From the NCBI GenBank assembly GCA_052103955.1, contig JBQELO010000001.1:310001-374000 (forward strand): a stretch of 64,000 nucleotides of DNA. Reading direction: 5' to 3'. The DNA comes from Paenalcaligenes sp052103955 (GTDB lineage Bacteria; Pseudomonadota; Gammaproteobacteria; Burkholderiales; Burkholderiaceae_B). The notes beneath the pieces are model-generated. The model had not been told where the DNA came from. It saw only the letters and a program-made list of their open reading frames with translations, and searched no databases. Position 1 is the stretch's first letter; the number at the start of each line of letters is the position of its first letter. A program made the position numbers and the translations under genes. Positions 1 to 6,257 of this stretch are shown here, in pieces.

Positions 1-550
1 GGTTAATGCCTAAAAAAGGATGTAAATCCATATCCACATTCAGCGCCAAACCGTGATAACTACAGCCATTGCGTATCTTTACACCCAAGGCTGCAACCTT
101 CACTAGCTCATCAGGCGGTGCCACCACGGGGCTGACACAATGACCCGGCACATACACGCCGGGTGCTCCTTCTTTTCTACAAGCCTGTGCCAATCCTACG
201 GACGTTAACACATCGATGATGGCTTGCTCTAGCATTGCCACATACGATTTTACGTATAAGCCTATTCGGCGTAAGTTGATCAGGCAGTACACCACCACTT
301 GGCCGGGGCCGTGGTAGGTCACCTGCCCGCCACGATCTGAACGCACCAAGGGTATACCGGCTGCATTCAGCACATGACTTTCCATGCCTGCTTGCCCCAA
401 GGTATACACAGGTGAATGCTCCAGCACCCAGAGCTCATCCGGTGTGTCCGCCGTTCGCTGTTCAGTAAAACGTCGCATGGCTTGCCATGTCTCGTCATAA
501 CTGACCTGCGTTCCTAAATGGCGCACCACCGGCATGAGCATCTCGGCCAT
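1..550 (-). CDS. lipB: Octanoyltransferase LipB (3' end outside the window)
   Basis: LipB moves the octanoyl group from octanoyl-ACP to lipoyl domains of 2-oxoacid dehydrogenases and the glycine cleavage H protein, the first step of de novo lipoate synthesis in the cytoplasm. About 183 codons are visible, reading from ATG at 550 off the left edge. The family hallmark RGGQVTYHGPGQ is present near residues 80-91, and the conserved lysine stretch AALGVKIRNG near residue 155. The catalytic cysteine of LipB lies further C-terminal and is not in the window. The ATG shares its A with the stop codon of the DUF493 gene (TAATG), so the two are probably translationally coupled. Family length is about 210-220 residues, so roughly 30-40 are missing. 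Identification is secure. Confidence 0.95.
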   Translation of the reverse strand, partial: MAEMLMPVVRHLGTQVSYDETWQAMRRFTEQRTADTPDELWVLEHSPVYTLGQAGMESHVLNAAGIPLVRSDRGGQVTYHGPGQVVVYCLINLRRIGLYVKSYVAMLEQAIIDVLTSVGLAQACRKEGAPGVYVPGHCVSPVVAPPDELVKVAALGVKIRNGCSYHGLALNVDMDLHPFLGIN

Positions 551-828
551 TACAACACCATGGAAACCAGTGGATGACCGTGCAAAGCACGGTACAAATT
601 ATCCAACTGTTCACGTGATGTGGCCGTGATACGGAAAGTCAGACCTACATAATTTCCGTTCTTGCTAGGACGTGATTCTATAGTGGTGATATCAAATACC
701 GGATCATGCTCTAGCACCAATGCTGTTAGCACGTCGGCAAATTCTGGCACCGATTTACCCATCACTTTAATGGGGAATTCGCTGGGGTACTCAATCAGCG
801 AGTCTTCTGGAGGAATTAAATCGCTCAT
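550..828 (-). CDS. ybeD: DUF493 (YbeD-like) protein
   Basis: A 92-residue DUF493/YbeD family protein, the usual length. YbeD-like proteins have a small ACT-like alpha/beta fold of undefined function and are commonly encoded beside lipB, as here. The C-terminal part (FRITATSREQLDNLYRALHG then MVL) fits the family pattern of a regulatory-fold domain ending in two hydrophobic residues. The start at 828 lies 5 nt after the dacC-like stop, and the stop overlaps lipB, so the three genes look co-transcribed. In several Burkholderiales a D-amino-acid aminotransferase gene sits between dacC and this gene; none is present here. The assignment is by sequence pattern and neighbourhood; a metabolic role is not known. 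Confidence 0.9.
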   Translation of the reverse strand: MSDLIPPEDSLIEYPSEFPIKVMGKSVPEFADVLTALVLEHDPVFDITTIESRPSKNGNYVGLTFRITATSREQLDNLYRALHGHPLVSMVL

Positions 829-833
829 ACTCT

Positions 834-2081
834 TTACTCAAACCACATGCGGACTTTATCCGCCATACGACCAAAAAAGCCTGCTTGCGGCACAGCTTCC
901 AAGGCCACCAAATCATCTTGACGCAATACAGCATCGCCCAACATCAACTTTACTTGCCCCACTTTAGCGTTATCCGCTACGGGAGCAATTAAAGGCTGCG
1001 CATATTCTGCAATAGGCTGCAGCTCGGCTGCTCGGCCACGGGGCACAGTGATCATCACAGGCTTGGTTACACCCAACCCTACTGACTCAGCCTCGCCTTC
1101 CCACACACGAGCGCTCACTACTGGCTGTCTGGCGCCATACAGCTCTACAGTTTCAAAGTTCTGGAAGCTCCAGTTCAACAGTTTCAAGCTATTTTCAGTA
1201 CGTGCGGCGTCATTCGCTGTACCCACCACTACCGAAATAATACGGCGACCATCGCGCATGGCCGTAGATACCAAGCAGTAACCGGCTGAGTTGGTGTGAC
1301 CTGTTTTCAGACCATCTACCGTATTGTCTAACCACAGCAAGCGGTTACGGTTAGGCTGTTTGATCTTGTTGTACTCAAACTCTTTTTGACCGTAGTAGTG
1401 CAAATGTTGGGGAAAACGTTGCACCAAGTTTTGTGCCAACGTGCCCAAATCGCGTACAGATGTCAGATGAGTAGGACCTGGCAAGCCGCTGGCATTTTCA
1501 AAATGCGTTTTGGTCAGACCTTGTCTTGCTGCCTCTTCGTTCATCAAGGTAACAAAGGCTTCTTCGCTACCTGCTACCGCTTCTGCCAACGCAACCGTCG
1601 CATCATTACCTGATTGCACGATCACGCCTTGCAGCAGATCATTCACGCTGACTTGAGTATTAGGTTCCACAAACATGCGAGAACCTTCTGTACGCCATGC
1701 GTTTTCCGAAATCAACACAGTTTGATCCAGTGATAGACGCCCTTTCTCTAAGGCATCAAACACTAAATACGCTGTCATCAACTTGGTAAGCGAAGCAGGC
1801 TCTATCTGTTCATCTAGGCCTTGAGCCGCAATGACTTGGCCGCTATTGGCATCCAAGCTTAACCATGCCGTAGCACCTAAAGTCGGTACAGGGATAGTAG
1901 AAAGCTGGCCTACGGTTTGCACAACACCTTGCTCAATCGCGAAAACAGGCGAAACAGCGGCAGGCAACGAAAAGCTCAGCACGCCGATCACAGCGGCTGC
2001 CACTTTTTTGCGCATAAATAAAGGAGTAATAGGCTGAGTACGTACACTCAGCTTGGAACGAATTCGGGACAAAAATTTCAT
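834..2081 (-). CDS. dacC: D-alanyl-D-alanine carboxypeptidase (PBP5/6 type)
   Basis: A low-molecular-mass penicillin-binding protein that removes the terminal D-alanine from peptidoglycan pentapeptides in the periplasm. All three active-site motifs of the serine DD-peptidases are visible: SLTK at residues 97-100 (nucleophile Ser97), SGN at 157-159 and KTG at 259-261. The peptidase S11 domain runs to about residue 300 and is followed by a PBP5-type beta domain. The last residues (FFGRMADKVRMWFE) form the amphipathic helix that anchors such enzymes to the inner membrane. The ORF opens at 2081 but a second ATG at 2015 (residue 23) would give a more ordinary signal peptide (MRKKVAAAVIGVLS..., Ala cleavage near 48); neither has a clear Shine-Dalgarno. 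The gene heads the lipB group. Confidence 0.93.
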   Translation of the reverse strand: MKFLSRIRSKLSVRTQPITPLFMRKKVAAAVIGVLSFSLPAAVSPVFAIEQGVVQTVGQLSTIPVPTLGATAWLSLDANSGQVIAAQGLDEQIEPASLTKLMTAYLVFDALEKGRLSLDQTVLISENAWRTEGSRMFVEPNTQVSVNDLLQGVIVQSGNDATVALAEAVAGSEEAFVTLMNEEAARQGLTKTHFENASGLPGPTHLTSVRDLGTLAQNLVQRFPQHLHYYGQKEFEYNKIKQPNRNRLLWLDNTVDGLKTGHTNSAGYCLVSTAMRDGRRIISVVVGTANDAARTENSLKLLNWSFQNFETVELYGARQPVVSARVWEGEAESVGLGVTKPVMITVPRGRAAELQPIAEYAQPLIAPVADNAKVGQVKLMLGDAVLRQDDLVALEAVPQAGFFGRMADKVRMWFE

Positions 2082-2139
2082 GAGACTGGCGTAATTTCCG
2101 GATTAATTTCTGAATGGCCACGCCGGGCGGCTGCATCCC

Positions 2140-2145
2140 ATTATA
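2140..2145 (-). promoter_or_regulatory. Candidate -10 box upstream of the dacC-like gene
   Basis: Minus-strand TATAAT lies 60 bp upstream of the first possible dacC start. No convincing -35 hexamer is seen at 17 bp, so this is a candidate only. Confidence 0.35.
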
Positions 2146-2213
2146 AGCAGATGACTGGGGCACGGCACGCCTCCAGCCTTTCACGCATACAATTTTTTAC
2201 ACCCTACGTTTTC

Positions 2214-2858
2214 TCAGGCAAATAATTGCAATTGCTGCGAGACCAATTCACGCAGCTGCACCAGCTTGCCATGGAAAAAATGCGAGGAATCGGGCAATAC
2301 CGTTAAGGCCAAATCTTGCGCTCGGGCAAAGTCCATGGCTTCAGACAACGGTACCACTTCATCCACTTCACCATGCAACAAATACGTATGGGCAGGAATG
2401 GCCAACTCGCGGAAGCGAAAGCGCTCTACTGCTGGCCCTGTCAGAATCAAGGCATCAGGTACTCGTTGACCTTCGTCAGCCAACCATGAGTACAGTTGGG
2501 CAGCTACCGAAGTACCAAATGAGAAACCTGCTAATGCCCACTTACCAGTCGCCAATTCCGGATACGCTGCTTGGAATTGCTGCACCAACAATCGCATATC
2601 AGCCGTTTCACCACGTGCACTATCAAAGCTGCCCGCCGACGAACCCACACCGCGAAAATCTGGACGCACAACCACCAAGCCGTGCTGCGTACAGGCTTTT
2701 GCAATGGTGGTGACCACTTTATTATTGCGTGCGCCACCGTGCAAAGGATGGGGGTGCAACACTAGCGCCCAACCACGAGGCGTACCCTCTGGCCAATCCA
2801 AGGCACAGTCTATCGCGCCCGCTTCTCCGTTAAAAACCGCATTCCTAATCTGTGTCAT
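2214..2858 (-). CDS. Alpha/beta hydrolase (COG2945-like)
   Basis: A 214-residue cytoplasmic serine hydrolase of the small alpha/beta-hydrolase type. It has the HPHPLHGG oxyanion-region motif (residues 35-42), a nucleophile elbow GFSFG with Ser113, and probable partners Asp166 (in GEVDEVVP) and His193 (DSSHFF). This arrangement and length match the COG2945 group, whose natural substrates are mostly unknown. No signal peptide is seen. It is transcribed away from birA, 75 bp apart, and stands alone. The catalytic triad is intact, so an active esterase-like enzyme is likely; the physiological substrate cannot be read from the sequence. Confidence 0.85.
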   Translation of the reverse strand: MTQIRNAVFNGEAGAIDCALDWPEGTPRGWALVLHPHPLHGGARNNKVVTTIAKACTQHGLVVVRPDFRGVGSSAGSFDSARGETADMRLLVQQFQAAYPELATGKWALAGFSFGTSVAAQLYSWLADEGQRVPDALILTGPAVERFRFRELAIPAHTYLLHGEVDEVVPLSEAMDFARAQDLALTVLPDSSHFFHGKLVQLRELVSQQLQLFA

Positions 2859-2933
2859 AGCTCACAAAATGCCATAATAGCGATACATGTATTCTGCATT
2901 CTAACGGAACTTCTTCTTCTCGCTGTCATTACC

Positions 2934-3800
2934 ATGTCTGAACATGCGCCTTCACTAACCTCCCCCAGTCGCATGGTGTCCCAGTTACGCCAAGCACTGC
3001 CGCACTTCCCTCGCATTGAATGGGTAGCGCGTACTGACTCTACCAATGCAGACTTGCTGCAATGGTCCAGAGAAGAGCCCCCCTCCCTGCGCCCTTGGCT
3101 GCTCGGTGCTCACTTGCAAGATCGCGGTAGAGGCCGCGCAGGCCGTACATGGAAAAACAGCGAAGGTGCACACCTGATGTTCTCGTGCGCCTTTGATATC
3201 TTTGTCCCCCCACAGGCGCTAGCCACACTGTCTCCACTGTGCGGCGTTGTCATCTGCGAAGCCCTACGCAAACTTCTGCCCGAACGTCATCGTGTGGCCT
3301 TGAAACTAAAATGGCCTAATGATTTGCTATGGTACGACGCTAAACTGGCCGGAATTTTGACTGAAGTCACACGAGCCAGCACGGCCCCCGAAAGCAAAGA
3401 CCACCATGTGGTGGTCGTTGGCATAGGCCTGAATCTAAACGATGCCCGCTCACTCAGCGAGTCACTACAACGCCCTGTGGCCGACTGGCAGAGCATTAGT
3501 AACGAGTGCCGCGAAATGCCAGAACACCGCCCCAGCGACCTAGTCGCTGCCATGTGTGCCGCCCTGTATACCGCCATGAATGAAGCCACAGCCTACGGTT
3601 TTGCAGCACTGCCCGAGCGTTTTGCTCACGTCGATGCCTTAGTAGGCCAACATATCAACATCATTCATAACGATAAAATCTTACAAACCGGCATTGCCCA
3701 AGGTGTAAACGCACACGGGCAATTGCTTATGCGCAGTGCGTTAGGCACTCAAGCAGTATCAGTAGGTGAAGTCTCCGTCCGACCTTCTACCTCGCGCTAA
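2934..3800 (+). CDS. birA: Biotin--[acetyl-CoA carboxylase] ligase
   Basis: The 288-residue protein attaches biotin to the biotin carboxyl carrier protein through biotinyl-AMP. The glycine/arginine-rich adenylate-binding loop GRGRAGRTW (residues 65-73) and the biotin-pocket motif KLKWPNDLLW are both present, followed by a C-terminal SH3-like domain. It lacks the N-terminal winged-helix DNA-binding domain of the E. coli bifunctional BirA, so it should act only as a ligase and not as the bio operon repressor. coaX begins 13 nt downstream with its ribosome site at the birA stop, indicating one transcript. Confidence 0.94.
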   Translation: MSEHAPSLTSPSRMVSQLRQALPHFPRIEWVARTDSTNADLLQWSREEPPSLRPWLLGAHLQDRGRGRAGRTWKNSEGAHLMFSCAFDIFVPPQALATLSPLCGVVICEALRKLLPERHRVALKLKWPNDLLWYDAKLAGILTEVTRASTAPESKDHHVVVVGIGLNLNDARSLSESLQRPVADWQSISNECREMPEHRPSDLVAAMCAALYTAMNEATAYGFAALPERFAHVDALVGQHINIIHNDKILQTGIAQGVNAHGQLLMRSALGTQAVSVGEVSVRPSTSR

Positions 3801-3813
3801 GGGAAATGCCACC

Positions 3814-4614
3814 ATGCATGTACTCGTAGACATAGGCAACACCCGCGTTAAATTGGGACTAGTAGATACCAACGGTCGTACTCGACTGCCTTTGACTTTG
3901 GCCTGTCCCCACACAGATCTGAGCCCCATTGGCACATGGTTAGCACAGCACCTCACACAGACAGCTACCGGTGCCATAGGCGTTAACGTCGCCAGTGAAG
4001 CCTTAGCGGCTCAAGTACAAGCCTTACTGCATGCGCATGACATACCCAATATTCATTGGCAAACCGGCGACACCCCCTACCAACGCTTAAAAAATCGTTA
4101 TCAGCACCCTGAACGCTTAGGTGCCGATCGCTGGGTATCGGCAATAGGTTTACAAGCACACGCACCAGCTACAGCTTTTTTGCATGTAAGCTTTGGCACG
4201 GCAACTACCGTGGATGCGGTCTTACCCTGCGATGGTGCCCATGAGTTTAAAGGGGGGTTGATCCTGCCTGGCCCGCAACTCATGCAACACGCTCTCAGCC
4301 ACAACACCGCACGACTAGGCGCTGAAGACGGTGCTCTACAGGATTTTCCTGACCATACCTCTGCTGCTATTAGCTCGGGCATTGCTGCGGCACAAGCCGG
4401 TGCGGTGCTACGCCAATGGCTCATTACTCATCAGGCCACAGGCCATGCCCCACGCGTATTTTGCAGTGGCGGCGGTAAGCCTTTAGTAGAAGACGAATTG
4501 CACCAATCTTTCGCAAGGATACGTCAACTGACCGCGCTATCCCTGCCCAAACCCCTATGGTTTGACACCCCTACACTGGACGGCTTAGCGATTCTTACCA
4601 ATCATCTCGCATAG
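3814..4614 (+). CDS. coaX: Type III pantothenate kinase (CoaX/Baf)
   Basis: CoaX phosphorylates pantothenate at the first step of CoA synthesis; the Bordetella orthologue is Baf. The 266-residue protein opens with the ASKHA phosphate-binding motif DIGNT (residues 6-10), has RLGADRW and SFGTATTVD in the middle and a GGLILPG segment, all typical of type III kinases. The ORF can be extended to a GTG at 3766 inside birA, but ATG 3814 is chosen because AAGGGA lies at the right distance and DIGNT must be near the N-terminus. It follows birA in an operon, an arrangement common in Burkholderiales. Confidence 0.94.
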   Translation: MHVLVDIGNTRVKLGLVDTNGRTRLPLTLACPHTDLSPIGTWLAQHLTQTATGAIGVNVASEALAAQVQALLHAHDIPNIHWQTGDTPYQRLKNRYQHPERLGADRWVSAIGLQAHAPATAFLHVSFGTATTVDAVLPCDGAHEFKGGLILPGPQLMQHALSHNTARLGAEDGALQDFPDHTSAAISSGIAAAQAGAVLRQWLITHQATGHAPRVFCSGGGKPLVEDELHQSFARIRQLTALSLPKPLWFDTPTLDGLAILTNHLA

Positions 4615-4682
4615 ATTCATGCGATCATAAGCGCTACAATTCCCGTCATTATTCATAGTCATCACCATTCTCTGATCGCCAT

Positions 4683-4847
4683 ATGAAATACATCGCCCTG
4701 CTATGTCTGATTGCAAACGTGGCGCTGCTGGCTTACGGTCAGGGCTTTTTTGGCGTTCAACCCAGTGAATACGGACGCAGCATTAGCCCCGCTCCATTTG
4801 TAAATGAAGAGGCGGTTACTGTAGGTTCGGCCTTGGCACTGTCTTAA
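4683..4847 (+). CDS. 54-residue single-pass membrane protein downstream of coaX
   Basis: This short ORF opens with a positively charged Met-Lys and a hydrophobic helix (residues 3-18, YIALLCLIANVALLAY), followed by a polar tail (GQGFFGVQPSEYGRSIS then acidic residues) ending at TAA 4845-4847. It would be a small inner-membrane protein with most of its tail outside. From memory, many Burkholderiales carry in this position an inner-membrane protein with the same kind of anchor but with a C-terminal SPOR domain; only the anchor-like part is seen here and no room remains before galU. It could be a functional mini-protein or a decayed relic. The ribosome site is weak. Codon use looks normal for the window. 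Confidence 0.55.
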   Translation: MKYIALLCLIANVALLAYGQGFFGVQPSEYGRSISPAPFVNEEAVTVGSALALS

Positions 4848-4876
4848 CACCACATCCTCTGGACTTAGTTACTTTT

Positions 4877-5707
4877 ATGAAACCTGTACGTAAAGCCGTT
4901 TTCCCTGTTGCGGGTCTAGGTACCCGTTTTCTTCCTGCCACCAAAGCAATGCCCAAAGAGATGTTGCCCGTGGTAGACAAACCATTGATTCAATATGCGG
5001 TTGAAGAAGCCATTGCAGCAGGCGTTACTGAGCTAATTTTTATTACAGGACGTAACAAACGTGCTATTGAAGATCACTTCGACAGCATGCCCGAGCTGGA
5101 AGCCGAACTCACCAACAAAAACAAAATTGAGTTGCTTGAGCGCGTACAAAATATTATTCCACCCTATGTGAGCTGTATTTACACGCGCCAGCCTGCTCCC
5201 TTAGGCCTAGGCCATGCTGTGCTCTGTGCGGCTCCTATCGTGGGCGATGAGCCGTTCCTCGTGCTATTGGCAGATGACTTGATTGATGCGCAAACACCGG
5301 TTGCCAGACAATTAGTCGAAGCGGCACATCAATACAACGGTAGCATCGTAGCCACACAACAAGTTGCACTTCAAGACACCTACAAATACGGTATTGTGTC
5401 GGGCACTAGTGTGGACACTAACACTACACGTCTACACGGTATTGTGGAAAAGCCACGCCCAGAGGATGCCCCTTCTACACAAGCGGTAGTAGGTCGTTAC
5501 GTGTTAGAACCCGAGATTTTTGAGCATTTACGCAAAACGCAGCCAGGTGCTGGCGGTGAGATTCAACTTACCGACGGTATCGCTAGTTTATTGAAAACGC
5601 GTAATGTATTTGCGCGCCAATACGAAGGCACTCGCTATGACTGTGGTAGTAAAGATGGGTTTTTTAACGCCACTATGGAAATTGGTCGTAAATATCACAA
5701 CCTTTAA
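4877..5707 (+). CDS. galU: UTP--glucose-1-phosphate uridylyltransferase
   Basis: GalU makes UDP-glucose from UTP and glucose-1-phosphate for envelope polysaccharides. The 276-residue protein starts with the nucleotidyltransferase signature GLGTRFLPATKAMPKEML near residues 14-31, followed by VVDKPLIQYAVEEA, and holds the UDP-Glc pyrophosphorylase segments LLADD and GIVEKP. Length and motifs match bacterial GalU. It follows the small membrane protein at 4683 by 29 nt and is the last gene of the rightward run starting at birA. Confidence 0.95.
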   Translation: MKPVRKAVFPVAGLGTRFLPATKAMPKEMLPVVDKPLIQYAVEEAIAAGVTELIFITGRNKRAIEDHFDSMPELEAELTNKNKIELLERVQNIIPPYVSCIYTRQPAPLGLGHAVLCAAPIVGDEPFLVLLADDLIDAQTPVARQLVEAAHQYNGSIVATQQVALQDTYKYGIVSGTSVDTNTTRLHGIVEKPRPEDAPSTQAVVGRYVLEPEIFEHLRKTQPGAGGEIQLTDGIASLLKTRNVFARQYEGTRYDCGSKDGFFNATMEIGRKYHNL

Positions 5708-5784
5708 ATGCTCCTAGTATTAATACCAGTAGCCTCTATTAACAATTTCATGCGTTAATAATTGTATTCGTATACGGGTTCTGC

Positions 5785-5813
5785 TTGACGCCAATCAATG
5801 CCCGTAATACGAT
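5785..5813 (+). promoter_or_regulatory. Candidate promoter of the cold-shock gene
   Basis: TTGACG (5785-5790), a 17-bp spacer and TACGAT (5808-5813) fit a sigma-70 promoter. A start near 5820 would give a leader of about 125 nt before the csp ATG, in keeping with the long leaders of cspA-type mRNAs. The leader includes the palindrome GAGCACGTGCTC near 5909-5920. Confidence 0.4.
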
Positions 5814-5944
5814 TCGATTCGTAGGTTATCAAGATAGTTGTAAGTTCGTTCAATGCGGTATGCATATACCAGTTGCCTGATTTTTACACCTTGACAATCT
5901 TTTCTTAGAGCACGTGCTCGTCATTTTTAGGGATTGCAACAATC

Positions 5945-6154
5945 ATGCAAACAGAAACTGGTATTGTTAAATGGTTCAACAACGAAAAAGGCTTTGGCTT
6001 CATCACTCCTGAGAGCGGTGGCAAAGATCTGTTCGTTCACCACTCCGACATCATCGGTACAGGCTTCAAATCTCTGCAAGAAAACCAACGCGTTTCTTAC
6101 GAGCCAGCTGAAGGCCAAAAAGGCCCACAAGCCAAATCCGTGCAAGCTCTGTAA
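5945..6154 (+). CDS. cspA: Cold-shock-domain RNA chaperone (CspA family)
   Basis: A 69-residue single cold-shock domain that binds single-stranded RNA or DNA and melts mRNA structure. Both RNA-binding motifs are intact: RNP1 KGFGFI (residues 16-21) and RNP2 LFVHH (residues 30-34); the opening GIVKWFN strand is also typical. The gene is isolated, preceded by a 237-bp gene-free leader and followed by a strong intrinsic terminator, so it is a one-gene transcript. Whether expression is truly cold-induced cannot be told from the protein; the long leader makes post-transcriptional control plausible. Confidence 0.95.
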   Translation: MQTETGIVKWFNNEKGFGFITPESGGKDLFVHHSDIIGTGFKSLQENQRVSYEPAEGQKGPQAKSVQAL

Positions 6155-6186
6155 TATAGCCTGACACGATATTCGTAAAGAATATT

Positions 6187-6220
6187 AAAAAAGCCCTGAA
6201 TTAAAATCAGGGCTTTTTTT
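6187..6220 (+). terminator. Intrinsic terminator of the cold-shock gene
   Basis: An inverted repeat with core AGCCCTGA/TCAGGGCT (stem 6187-6199 with 6207-6219, seven-base loop) is followed by a T run. It lies 33 bp after the csp stop. The A-rich left arm could also serve the converging DUF3141 gene. Confidence 0.9.
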
Positions 6221-6257
6221 ATTTCTTCTTAATCTATATCAATACATTATTATTATA

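Noticed and set aside
5891..5896. Second TTGACA closer to the cold-shock gene
   Set aside because: No acceptable -10 hexamer lies 16-18 bp downstream, so the TTGACG/TACGAT pair upstream was preferred.
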